Source: Qipengyuania citrea (GTDB lineage Bacteria; Pseudomonadota; Alphaproteobacteria; Sphingomonadales; Sphingomonadaceae). Taken from it: a stretch of 64,000 bases of DNA. The first letter of the stretch is position 1, and each line of letters begins with the position of its first letter. The stretch is from NCBI RefSeq assembly GCF_009828015.1, contig NZ_WTYG01000002.1:577360-641359 (forward strand), given 5' to 3'. Shown in pieces: positions 21,459-29,689 of this stretch. A program made the position numbers and the translations under genes. Under the pieces are notes generated by a model, which was given only the letters and a program-made list of their open reading frames with translations, had not been told where the DNA came from and made no database searches.

Positions 21459-22757
21459 ATGGGCGAGGTCTCTCGCGGAGCACGGGCGCTCGTGGTGTGC
21501 CCGGACATTCGCGGGATGGCCTATGACCTCGACGCGCAGTCGCGGCTTGCAGAAGCCGAGGGGCTTGCTCTGGCGATCGGCGTGGTCATCGCCGAGAGCT
21601 TTGTGCTGCCCGTTCGCGAAGTGCGCCCGAACCTGCTGTTCGGCGCCGGTCAGGTCGATAACATCCGCATCGCCTGCGAACAGGACGAGGTCGAACTGGT
21701 CGTGGTCGACGGCGCGCTCACGCCGATCCAGCAGCGCAATCTGGAAGACAAGCTGGCGCGCAAGGTCATCGACCGCACCGGACTGATCCTCGAGATCTTC
21801 GGCGAACGTGCGGCCACTGCCGAGGGTCGTCTTCAGGTCGAACTCGCCCATCTCGATTACCAGCAGAGCCGGCTCGTGCGCAGCTGGACCCACCTCGAAC
21901 GGCAGCGCGGCGGGTTCGGCTTCCTCGGCGGTCCGGGTGAAACCCAGATCGAGGCCGACCGCCGGATGATCCGGCAGCGGATGGGGCGGCTGCGCAAGGA
22001 ACTCGAGCAGGTGCGCAAGACCCGCGGCCTGCACCGCGAACGGCGTGAACGCGCGCCGTGGCCGGTTGTCGCGCTGGTCGGCTACACCAATGCGGGCAAG
22101 TCGACGCTGTTCAACCGGTTGACCGGAGCGGGGGTGATGGCGGAAGACTTGCTGTTCGCCACGCTCGACCCGACGATGCGCGCAATTGCATTGCCCGGGG
22201 TCGAAAAGGCGATCCTGTCCGATACGGTCGGGTTCATTTCCGACCTGCCGACGCAGCTCGTGGCCGCGTTCCGCGCAACGCTGGAAGAAGTCACCGCGGC
22301 CGACGTGATCTGTCACGTTCGCGATATCTCGAACCCGTCGACCGGCGCGCAGAAGGCGCAGGTGCTGCAGGTTCTCCGTGATCTCGGGGTGGCCGACGAG
22401 GAAGGCGAAGAGCCTTCGATCCCCGTCCTGGAAGTGTGGAACAAGTGGGACCAGTTATCGCCAGAAGATGCCGAAGAACTGGCCGAACAGGTCGTCGGCA
22501 ATGACGATGTGGTAGCGATGTCGGCGCTGACGGGAGAGGGGGTCGATACCCTGCTCGAACGGCTCGGCGAGATGCTTACCCGGAATGCCTCACTCCGCAC
22601 TTTCGAGGTTCCCGCTGGCGATGGCCGGCGGATTGCCTGGCTGCATGCGCATGGCGAGGTGATCGACGATGTCCCCGAAGAGGAGGGCGGCGCAAACCGG
22701 CTGATCACGGTGCGGCTCAACCCCAAGGAACTGGGGCAATACGAGGCGCTCGACTAA
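21459..22757 (+). CDS. hflX: Ribosome-associated GTPase HflX
   Basis: Heat-shock-related GTPase that splits stalled ribosomes. 432 residues from the ATG at 21459. The N-terminal HflX domain includes PNLLFGAGQVDNI and a glycine-rich GGFGFLGGPGETQIE. The P-loop is GYTNAGKSTLFN near residue 207, then DTVGFISDLP (G3) and NKWD (G4). The frame also extends upstream as SFDDDL with no ATG, so an unusual start overlapping the hfq stop cannot be excluded; a GAGG lies there. It forms an hfq-hflX pair and its stop overlaps the convergent mazG stop. Confidence 0.94.
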   Translation: MGEVSRGARALVVCPDIRGMAYDLDAQSRLAEAEGLALAIGVVIAESFVLPVREVRPNLLFGAGQVDNIRIACEQDEVELVVVDGALTPIQQRNLEDKLARKVIDRTGLILEIFGERAATAEGRLQVELAHLDYQQSRLVRSWTHLERQRGGFGFLGGPGETQIEADRRMIRQRMGRLRKELEQVRKTRGLHRERRERAPWPVVALVGYTNAGKSTLFNRLTGAGVMAEDLLFATLDPTMRAIALPGVEKAILSDTVGFISDLPTQLVAAFRATLEEVTAADVICHVRDISNPSTGAQKAQVLQVLRDLGVADEEGEEPSIPVLEVWNKWDQLSPEDAEELAEQVVGNDDVVAMSALTGEGVDTLLERLGEMLTRNASLRTFEVPAGDGRRIAWLHAHGEVIDDVPEEEGGANRLITVRLNPKELGQYEALD

Positions 22758-23518
22758 CCGATCGTGCGTTTGGCGCGCTGCCAATAGGTTTCCTTGCCAT
22801 CGAGGTCGAGCGCGGCGAAATCTTCGCCCTCGTTCTGCGAAAGTTCTTCCATCTTCCTGAAACGACGTTCGAATTTGGCGTTCGAAGCGCGCAAGGCTTG
22901 TTCGGGATCGACTCCGTAGCGGCGCACGATGTTGACGACGGAAAACAGCACGTCGCCCGCCTCCATCAGTTTTTCGTCATCGGTCTGTGCCTGCGCGAGT
23001 TCGTCCAGTTCCTCGCGCAGTTTGTCTATCGGGCCCGTGACATCGGGCCATTCAAAACCGACCCGTGCTGCACGCTTCTGCAATTTGTGCGAGCGCAGCA
23101 AGGCGGGCAGCGCGTTTGCGACGCCGTCCATCGCGCTGTTTTGCCCCGATCGCGACCGTTCTGCAGCCTTGATATCCTCCCACCGGCCGTCTTCCATGAT
23201 GCCACCTTCATCGCCAAAGATATGCGGATGGCGCGCCTCCATTTTGTCGCCGATGCTACGTGCGACGTCTTCGAAGGCAAAATCTCCGGCTTCTTCGGCC
23301 ATGCGCGCATGGAACACGACCTGGAAAAGCAAATCACCGAGTTCGCCGCGCAAATCGTCCATGTCGCTGCGTTCGATGGCGTCGGCGACCTCGTAGGCTT
23401 CTTCGATCGTATACGGTGCAATGGAGGCAAAGTCCTGCGCCGTGTCCCATTCACAGCCGCTGACGGGATCACGAAGGCGGGCCATGATGCGGAGCAAGCG
23501 GTCGGTCTGATCGGACAT
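22754..23518 (-). CDS. mazG: Nucleoside triphosphate pyrophosphohydrolase MazG
   Basis: House-cleaning hydrolase of nucleoside triphosphates to monophosphates and pyrophosphate. 254 residues with two MazG domains. The first carries the EExxE helix (TIEEAYEVADAI, Glu39, Glu40, Glu43) and GELGDLLFQVVFHA. The second is near residues 150-220, with KLREELDEL and EAGDVLFSVVN. A start at MSDQTDRLLRIM matches family beginnings. No mazE or mazF lies nearby. A 131-base upstream gap with an AT-rich palindrome suggests its own promoter. Confidence 0.93.
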   Translation of the reverse strand: MSDQTDRLLRIMARLRDPVSGCEWDTAQDFASIAPYTIEEAYEVADAIERSDMDDLRGELGDLLFQVVFHARMAEEAGDFAFEDVARSIGDKMEARHPHIFGDEGGIMEDGRWEDIKAAERSRSGQNSAMDGVANALPALLRSHKLQKRAARVGFEWPDVTGPIDKLREELDELAQAQTDDEKLMEAGDVLFSVVNIVRRYGVDPEQALRASNAKFERRFRKMEELSQNEGEDFAALDLDGKETYWQRAKRTIG

Positions 23519-23591
23519 GGTTGTCTTCTAACGCCAAGGCTGCGGAAGGGTAAGGCTGTTTGGCAGCGGCTTATCCCTCTCGTATGGAATG

Positions 23592-23605
23592 ATAATATAT
23601 ATTAT
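23592..23605. promoter_or_regulatory. AT-rich palindrome upstream of mazG
   Basis: A perfect 14-base palindrome, ATAATATATATTAT, in a local AT-rich island about 75-90 bases upstream of the mazG start. In a GC-rich genome this is a likely promoter or operator element. No gene covers it. I cannot assign a regulator. Confidence 0.4.
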
Positions 23606-23649
23606 GTTAAATAACGTCGTTGAGCGAGGAGGAGCTTCTGCGTCCTGCC

Positions 23650-23817
23650 CTACCGCACCAGATCGATGAACAGGACGACGATTGCGAAGATGCCCACCCA
23701 TGCTGCGGCCATGTAGAAACCCTTTTTCACGTTCACACGGTGTGCCCGGAATGCGCCGGTCACCAGGATCAGGAACCCCAGCAGCGATATCAGCGAGACG
23801 ATCTGGTATTCGTTCAT
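23650..23817 (-). CDS. Small membrane protein, 55 residues
   Basis: 55 residues, two predicted transmembrane helices (residues 5-20 and 33-52) separated by a short basic loop AHRVNVKKG. The start ATG overlaps the stop of the MBL hydrolase as ATGA, the pattern used repeatedly in this operon, which argues that the gene is real and translationally coupled. The reading frame extends upstream inside the hydrolase but without support. I do not recognise a family. It is the last gene of the long minus-strand run. Confidence 0.7.
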   Translation of the reverse strand: MNEYQIVSLISLLGFLILVTGAFRAHRVNVKKGFYMAAAWVGIFAIVVLFIDLVR

Positions 23818-24581
23818 GCGGTCATCGTCAGGCCATCGTAACCGACCGTTACATGATCGGGTACTTCGTCGCACAGGCTGCGGTAGTCCATGCTCTTGTC
23901 CATATGCGTCAGGACCGTGCGGCCAACCTTGGCCCGCCGAGCGAGATCGAGCGCCATGTCGAGATGCGCATGCGTGGGATGCGGCCGCCTGCGAAGACAG
24001 TCGACGACAAGAATGTCGGCCCGGTCGAAGCATTTGAGCATGCTGGGTGTAACCTCACTGAAGTCGGTCGCATAAACGATTGATTTTCCATCCGCTTCTA
24101 ACCGGAAGCCGGTGCTGGTCACCGGTCCGTGCGGCATTTCGACATGGTCGAAGGAAAAACCGGCAACGAGCCTGGCGTCCGCGATATCCTTGAGCGACAT
24201 CAACGTGGGATAACCATGCTGTCCTTCGAATATGTAATCGAACCGGCGACGCAGATTGTCGCAGGTCTTTCTGCTGGCATAGCCTGGCAGCGGGTTGCTG
24301 CGATCGTAGCGCATGACGCGCAGATCATCGATGCCGTGGCAGTGATCGGCATGGTCATGCGTCCAGAAGACCGCATCCACCTTGCCGATCCCGTTCGCCA
24401 GCAATTGCGCGCGCAGGTCGGTCGAGGTGTCGATCAGAATCCGCTGTCCCGCCTGGTTCTCGATGATAATCGAAACGCGCGTGCGCCGGTTGCGCGGTTC
24501 GTGCGGGTCGCATTCGCCCCAGTCGTTGCCGATCCGCGGCACGCCGGTCGACGTGCCGGAGCCGAGCATGAGCAGCTTCAC
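23814..24581 (-). CDS. MBL-fold phosphodiesterase-like hydrolase (PhnP/RNase Z-like)
   Basis: 255 residues, metallo-beta-lactamase fold. The N-terminal GSGTSTGVPRIG resembles PhnP-type cyclic phosphodiesterases. The metal motif HDHADH places His75, His77, Asp79 and His80 as ligands; further ligands are probably in MPHGPV, ATDFSE and LTHMDKSMDY. The C-terminal HAHLD segment fits the PhnP group. No phosphonate genes lie nearby, so a general cyclic-phosphate role is more likely than C-P lyase work. GTG start at 24581 overlaps the tatD stop (GTGA). Confidence 0.85.
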   Translation of the reverse strand: MKLLMLGSGTSTGVPRIGNDWGECDPHEPRNRRTRVSIIIENQAGQRILIDTSTDLRAQLLANGIGKVDAVFWTHDHADHCHGIDDLRVMRYDRSNPLPGYASRKTCDNLRRRFDYIFEGQHGYPTLMSLKDIADARLVAGFSFDHVEMPHGPVTSTGFRLEADGKSIVYATDFSEVTPSMLKCFDRADILVVDCLRRRPHPTHAHLDMALDLARRAKVGRTVLTHMDKSMDYRSLCDEVPDHVTVGYDGLTMTA

Positions 24582-25354
24582 GCGGCGGCCTTGCTGAACA
24601 GGCTGTAGAAGTTGCGCGTGGTATAGGCGGCCAGCTCGGCGAGCGGTTCCTCGCGAAGGTCGGCGAGGAACTGCGCAGTGTCGCGGACGTAGCCCGGTTC
24701 GCATGGCTTGCCCCGATGCGGAACCGGCGCGAGAAACGGGCTGTCGGTTTCGACCAGCAGCCTGTCCTGCGGAATGTCGCGCGCGAACGCCTGAAGATCT
24801 TTTGCGCTTTTGAAGGTAACGATGCCCGAAATCGAGACCGACAGTCCCAGGTCGATGACCGCCCTCCCGAACTCGGCCGACGCGGTGAAGCAATGGATCA
24901 GCGCGGGGAAAGCCCCCTTCCCCAGCTCGTCTTCGAGGATCGCGAGCGTATCATCTTCTGCGTCGCGGGTGTGGATGATAACCGGAAGCTGGACCTCGCG
25001 GGCCACATCAATGTGCAGGCGGAACAGGTCCTGTTGCACGGCGCGGTCCGAATGGTCGTAATAGTAATCAAGTCCGGTTTCGCCGATCCCGATGACCTTA
25101 GCGTCGTGCGTTGCCGCGAGCAGTTCTTCGCGTGTCAACTCGGCGTGATCGTCGGCATTGTGCGGATGAATGCCGACGCTGGCATAGACGTCGCGCTTGG
25201 CCTTCGCGGTACCGACGACCTGGTCCCACTCCGCGCGCTTGGTCGAAATGTTGAGGAAGGCCTCGATCCCGGCTCCGCGCGCCCGATCGAGCGCCGCGTC
25301 TTGGTCTTCGACGAGGCCTTCGTATTCAAGGTGGCAATGGCTGTCGACGAGCAT
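24578..25354 (-). CDS. tatD: TatD-family metal-dependent DNase
   Basis: 258 residues. TIM-barrel amidohydrolase-like fold with metal ligands in DSHCHLEY (His6, His8), GETGLDYYYDH, IIHTRDA, HCFTAS and ETDSPFLAP. TatD proteins are 3'-5' exonucleases; the pairing downstream of metG with holB and tmk is a frequent bacterial arrangement. The start ATG overlaps the metG stop by one base (TGATG). The reading frame continues upstream through metG but has no homology there. Confidence 0.93.
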   Translation of the reverse strand: MLVDSHCHLEYEGLVEDQDAALDRARGAGIEAFLNISTKRAEWDQVVGTAKAKRDVYASVGIHPHNADDHAELTREELLAATHDAKVIGIGETGLDYYYDHSDRAVQQDLFRLHIDVAREVQLPVIIHTRDAEDDTLAILEDELGKGAFPALIHCFTASAEFGRAVIDLGLSVSISGIVTFKSAKDLQAFARDIPQDRLLVETDSPFLAPVPHRGKPCEPGYVRDTAQFLADLREEPLAELAAYTTRNFYSLFSKAAA

Positions 25355-26913
25355 CAGGCGGGCTCCTCTTCGGGCAATTCGAGCCGCGGGAAAACCGGGG
25401 TCGGCTTGTCGATAGCATGGCCGCTCGCCGCCAAAGCGCCGAACCAGTCCGCATCGCCAAGGTTGGCATAGGACCTGCGATCCGCCGGGATACCCAGCTG
25501 GTCGAGCACCGCCGCGGCCTTTTCGGGGACGACGGGCTGGATCGCGATGGCGAGGTCGCGGATGGCGATGAACAGCGTTTGCAGCACCGCCTTCATCCGT
25601 TCGGGATCGGTCTTCTTTAGCCCCCACGGCGCCTGTTCGTCGACATAGGCATTGCAGGCATACACGGCTCGCAGCCAGGCTTCGATCCCGACCGAGAAAT
25701 TAAGCGCTTCGAATTCTTGCGGCAGCGTTTCGGCGCAGGCCTTCCCAACTGTGGCTAGGAGCGTATCGTCTTCGCTGGCTGCGGAGAACAGCTCGAGCTT
25801 GCCGGCCATGTTCTTGGCGATCATCGAAAGCGTGCGCTGGGCAAGGTTGCCGAAACTGTTGGCTAGTTCAGCATTTACCTTGTTAACAAGCGCTTGCGCC
25901 GAATAGCTGCCGTCCTGCCCGAAGGTAACCTCGGCCATGAGGAAGTACCGCAGCGCATCCACGCCGAACTTGTCGGCCAGCTCCATCGGATCGGTGACAT
26001 TGCCCGCTGACTTGGATTCCTTGACCCCGCGATTGAGCAGGAAGCCATGCCCGAAGACCTTCTTCGGCAGCGGCAGATCCGCGCTCATCAGGAAGGCCGG
26101 CCAGTAGATCGTATGGAAGCGGACGATGTCCTTGCCGATCAGGTGGAGATCGGCGGGCCAGAACTTGTCCCACAATTCGCCGCCATCGGGATAGCCGACG
26201 CCGGTGATGTAATTGGTCAGCGCGTCGACCCAGACATACATGACGTGGCCATCGCCGCTCGGCACCTTGACGCCCCAGTCGAAACTGGTGCGGCTGACCG
26301 ACAGATCCTGCAAGCCGCGTTCGATGAACGCGACCATCTCGTTGCGCCGGCTCACCGGTTCCAGGAAACCGGGCGTCTTGAGCAGTTCGAGCAGGGGTTC
26401 GGCATAGTTGGACAGGCGGAAGAACCAGCTTTCCTCCTCGGTCCATTCGACCGGAGTGCCCTGCGGCGAGAGCTTGGCCCCGCCCTCGCCTTCGACCAGT
26501 TCGCCTTCGTCGTAATAGGCTTCGTCGCGAACCGAGTACCAGCCTTCGTAGCGATCGAGATAGAGGTCGCCCTTCTTCTCCATCGCCTCCCAGATCGCCT
26601 GGCTCGCGCGGTGGTGATCGGGATCGGTGGTGCGGATGAAACGGTCATAGGAAATGTTCAGAACATCGAACAGTTCCCTGAAATGGCCCGACATTTCATC
26701 CGCAAGCTCACGCGGGGTGCTGCCGATGTCGCGGGCTTTCTGGGCCATCTTCAAACCGTGTTCGTCGGTCCCCGTCTGGAAGCGGACTTCACGGCCGCGC
26801 AGGCGCTGGAAGCGGGCGATAACATCAGCCGCGATCGTCTCGTAGGCATGGCCGATATGCGGCTTGCCATTGGGATAGTGGATCGCGGTGGTCAGGTAAT
26901 AGGGTTCAGCCAT
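25354..26913 (-). CDS. metG: Methionyl-tRNA synthetase
   Basis: Class I synthetase that charges tRNA-Met. 519 residues, the short form without the C-terminal EMAP-like dimerisation domain. The HIGH motif is HIGH at residues 19-22. The second signature, usually KMSKS, reads KESKS near residues 298-302 in GVKESKSAGNV. Zinc-knuckle cysteines of the long type are not evident. The start at MAEPYY overlaps the holB stop by 8 bases. The run tmk-holB-metG-tatD links nucleotide synthesis, replication and translation genes. Confidence 0.95.
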   Translation of the reverse strand: MAEPYYLTTAIHYPNGKPHIGHAYETIAADVIARFQRLRGREVRFQTGTDEHGLKMAQKARDIGSTPRELADEMSGHFRELFDVLNISYDRFIRTTDPDHHRASQAIWEAMEKKGDLYLDRYEGWYSVRDEAYYDEGELVEGEGGAKLSPQGTPVEWTEEESWFFRLSNYAEPLLELLKTPGFLEPVSRRNEMVAFIERGLQDLSVSRTSFDWGVKVPSGDGHVMYVWVDALTNYITGVGYPDGGELWDKFWPADLHLIGKDIVRFHTIYWPAFLMSADLPLPKKVFGHGFLLNRGVKESKSAGNVTDPMELADKFGVDALRYFLMAEVTFGQDGSYSAQALVNKVNAELANSFGNLAQRTLSMIAKNMAGKLELFSAASEDDTLLATVGKACAETLPQEFEALNFSVGIEAWLRAVYACNAYVDEQAPWGLKKTDPERMKAVLQTLFIAIRDLAIAIQPVVPEKAAAVLDQLGIPADRRSYANLGDADWFGALAASGHAIDKPTPVFPRLELPEEEPA

Positions 26914-27856
26914 CGGCTCGCTCGCTAGCGGTAGCCGCCTTGGCGAGCAAGGTGCCGATTTCCATCGCCAGCAGTCCCGCATCGAAATTATAGGTTGGTT
27001 GCTCGCCGGTCAGGCGGACCAGTTCGCTATGCGTGTCGATGACGGGTCGCGGATCGGCCATCGCCCCGTCGAGCCGTTGCGCCACTGCCGAGCGGGCCAG
27101 TTCGAGCACCGCGCGGATCCGCTCGCGGTCGGGCCGCGCACCGATCAGCCCCGCGAGCGTGCCGCGCAGCTGGAAATCGGGATCGCCGCGGGCCAGGATT
27201 GCATCCATCGCCTGACCCACCTTGCCCAGTTCCATGTCGACGAACTGGAGCGCGGCGCCGGGCGAACCACCCGCCGCCGCAATCGCCGCCGCGCGTGTGG
27301 CAGTGTCCGCTCCCGGCGAGAGATCGGCCAGCAGCCTGTCCATCTCGGCATCGGATACCGTCGGAAAGCGCAACACGCGGCAGCGCGAGCGGATGGTCGG
27401 CAGCAGGCGGGCCGGACTGTGCGCGACCAGCAGGAAATAAGTGCCGATCGGCGGTTCTTCCAGGCTCTTGAGCAGCGCGTTGGCGGCATTGCGCTCGAGA
27501 TCGTCGGCCGGATCGATGATGATCGCGCGCTTGTCGCCGAGTGTCGGGCGGGTTCCGAGCCGCGCCTGCATGCCGCGCACCTGCGCTATACGGATGCTGC
27601 GCGCGACCTCGTATGGCTTGCCGTCGGCGCGCTTGCGTTCTTCCTTGTCGTCCTTGGGAGCGTAGGTGAGAGTCAGTATGTCGGGATGGTTCTGGGCATC
27701 AGCGGGATCCACACCGACCAGTTCGCAGGCGGCGGCGAAGGCAAAGCTGCCCTTGCCCACGCCGCGTCGTCCGGCCAGCAGCCAGGCGTGGTGCATGCGT
27801 TCCCCGCCCAGGGCCTTGCGCCATTCGCGCCAGGCAGTCTCGTGGCCGAGCAGCAT
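26906..27856 (-). CDS. holB: DNA polymerase III subunit delta'
   Basis: Clamp-loader subunit. 316 residues. It keeps a P-loop-like GRRGVGKG at residues 29-36, whereas Escherichia coli delta' has lost nucleotide binding. Further AAA+ motifs are AIIIDPADDLERNAANALLKSLEEPP and the sensor-1 region LVAHSPARLLPTIRSRC. The zinc module of DnaX/HolB is not clear here. Its ATG overlaps the tmk stop by one base, and it overlaps metG by 8 bases. Confidence 0.93.
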   Translation of the reverse strand: MLLGHETAWREWRKALGGERMHHAWLLAGRRGVGKGSFAFAAACELVGVDPADAQNHPDILTLTYAPKDDKEERKRADGKPYEVARSIRIAQVRGMQARLGTRPTLGDKRAIIIDPADDLERNAANALLKSLEEPPIGTYFLLVAHSPARLLPTIRSRCRVLRFPTVSDAEMDRLLADLSPGADTATRAAAIAAAGGSPGAALQFVDMELGKVGQAMDAILARGDPDFQLRGTLAGLIGARPDRERIRAVLELARSAVAQRLDGAMADPRPVIDTHSELVRLTGEQPTYNFDAGLLAMEIGTLLAKAATASERADG

Positions 27857-28497
27857 CAGCCCGCCCCATCACCGAAGCGCGTGGCGATTTCCGCCAGGAT
27901 GCGCCTATGCACATCCTCGACGCTGCCGCTGCCGTCGACCACCGCGAACCGATCGGGTTCGGCACGCGCGAAGGCGAGGAAGGCTGCGTTGACGCGCGCA
28001 TGGTAATCGGCTGCACGTCCGCCGATGGCGTCGCTGACGCCGCCATCGCGCTGTGCGAGACGTCCCGCCACCGCCTGCGCGGGCGCATTGATGACGATTG
28101 TCAGATCGGGCAATAGCCCCGCGCTACCCAGCGAATGCAGCGCCATCACGCGGTCATCACCCAGCGCCCCGGCCTCGCCCTGATAGGCCCTGCTCGAATC
28201 GATGAAGCGATCGCAGACCACCCAGTGGCCCGCGCCGAGCGCAGGCCGAATCAGCCGCGCCACGTGATCCGCCCGCGCTGCGGCGAACAGCAGCGCCTCG
28301 GCCTCGAGCGTCCAGCCATCAGCCGGCGGATCGAGCAGCAACGTGCGGATCGCTTCCGCGCCCGGCGTACCGCCCGGCTCGCGCGTGAGTTCGACCCCGA
28401 GACCGCGCTTGCGCAAGTGGTCCGCCAGAAGGCGCGCCTGGGTGGACTTGCCCATGCCCTCCCCGCCTTCGAAGGCGATGAAGCGGCCCGGGCTCAC
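27856..28497 (-). CDS. tmk: Thymidylate kinase
   Basis: Phosphorylates dTMP to dTDP. 213 residues. P-loop FEGGEGMGKSTQ at residues 9-20, DRF motif (CDRFIDSSRAYQG) near residue 95 and a lid region around RLAQRDGGV. The GTG start overlaps the stop of the D,D-carboxypeptidase gene as GTGA. Adjacent to holB as in many bacteria. Confidence 0.95.
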   Translation of the reverse strand: MSPGRFIAFEGGEGMGKSTQARLLADHLRKRGLGVELTREPGGTPGAEAIRTLLLDPPADGWTLEAEALLFAAARADHVARLIRPALGAGHWVVCDRFIDSSRAYQGEAGALGDDRVMALHSLGSAGLLPDLTIVINAPAQAVAGRLAQRDGGVSDAIGGRAADYHARVNAAFLAFARAEPDRFAVVDGSGSVEDVHRRILAEIATRFGDGAG

Positions 28498-29654
28498 CCG
28501 AGCCAGCTCTGGAATGCGTTCAAGACGCGGCGGACGATCGAGGCTTCGGACACCTCTTCGGCCGCGACCAGCGGCACGCGGTGTTCGGGCATGCCGGCGA
28601 TCGACACCACCAGTTCGGCCACTTCTTCACCCTTCGCGACCGGAGCCTGCAGTGGTCCTTCATAGCTGATTGTCAGCGATATCTCGGGATCGCTGCCGCG
28701 GGGCACGGCAATGCGCAAGGGCCGGCGCGTGGTCAGCCCGACCGTGCCTGCTCCGCCCTCCTGCACGCGCGCCGTGCCGATGTGTGCGTTCTGCGCGAAC
28801 AGCACGCGGCTGTCGAAATTGCGAAATCCCCATTCGATGAACTGCCGCGCGGCGCGGCGCCGCTCGCGTCCGCCCGGGCTGCCCGCCACCACCATCACGA
28901 GACGCTGGCCATCGCGTTCGGCGGACCCGAGGAACCCGAACCCCGCCTGGTTGGTATAGCCGGTCTTGATGCCGTCGGCGCCGGGCACGACACCGGTTAT
29001 CGGATCGTGGTTGCGCTGTTCGATCCCGTTGTACTCGAGACCCTGCGCGCCGACGAAATGACGGTATTTCGTCGGGTGCCGCACCACCATGGCTTGCGCC
29101 AGCGTGCCGAGATCGCGCGCGGTGACGAACGTCCTGCCTTCGTCCATCCAGCCATTGGGATTGCCGAAATGGCTGTTGGCCATGCCGATCTCGCGCGCCT
29201 TGGCATTCATCGCAGCGACCCAGTCCTCGACCGATCCGGCCGCGCCTTCGGCCAGCACCACCGCGCCGTCATTTGCGGAGACGGTGGTCACGCCGTGAAG
29301 CAGGTCGTCGACCGATACGCGCGCGTCTTCGGCGAGGAACATGGTCGAGCCCTTGCGGTGCCACTGGCGGAAAGTCTCCGGCCGCACACCGAAGATCCGT
29401 TCACGCAGGAGGCGGCCCTCGTCGATCCATTCGAAAGCGAGGAAAGTCGTCATCACCTTGGTGATCGACGCGGGCATGAACCGCCGGTCTATCTCCCGCT
29501 GATAGAGAACCTGGCCGCTTGTGGCATCGAGCAGATAGGCGATCGGCGCATCGGCCTCGCTGGGAATGGCGGCGCCCGGCGCACGCTGCGCGCCAAGCGG
29601 CGCAGCAATGCAGGCCATTGCCATGCTAGCCAGTAAAGTCAGGCGGTTGCGCAA
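28494..29654 (-). CDS. dacA: Penicillin-binding D-alanyl-D-alanine carboxypeptidase (DacA/PBP5-6 type)
   Basis: Periplasmic serine peptidase that trims the terminal D-Ala of peptidoglycan pentapeptides. 386 residues from the chosen TTG. Active-site motifs are Ser63-x-x-Lys66 (PASITKV), Ser126-Ala-Asn128 (VSANDG) and Lys230-Thr-Gly (DGIKTGYTN). A PBP5-type C-terminal beta domain follows, then a probable amphipathic anchoring helix (SIVRRVLNAFQSWLG). The TTG at 29654 is selected because GGGAG lies 5 bases upstream and a clean signal peptide follows (MRNRLTLLASMAMACIAA). A TTG at 29693 that overlaps the previous stop is the alternative. Symbol by family, not orthology. Confidence 0.92.
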   Translation of the reverse strand: MRNRLTLLASMAMACIAAPLGAQRAPGAAIPSEADAPIAYLLDATSGQVLYQREIDRRFMPASITKVMTTFLAFEWIDEGRLLRERIFGVRPETFRQWHRKGSTMFLAEDARVSVDDLLHGVTTVSANDGAVVLAEGAAGSVEDWVAAMNAKAREIGMANSHFGNPNGWMDEGRTFVTARDLGTLAQAMVVRHPTKYRHFVGAQGLEYNGIEQRNHDPITGVVPGADGIKTGYTNQAGFGFLGSAERDGQRLVMVVAGSPGGRERRRAARQFIEWGFRNFDSRVLFAQNAHIGTARVQEGGAGTVGLTTRRPLRIAVPRGSDPEISLTISYEGPLQAPVAKGEEVAELVVSIAGMPEHRVPLVAAEEVSEASIVRRVLNAFQSWLG

Positions 29655-29689
29655 GTGTGCTCCCGTCGCCGGGCAGGAGCCGCGGCGGA

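Noticed and set aside
22754-23518. Toxin-antitoxin locus suggested by the name mazG
   Set aside because: No mazE or mazF beside it; it is the house-cleaning pyrophosphohydrolase.
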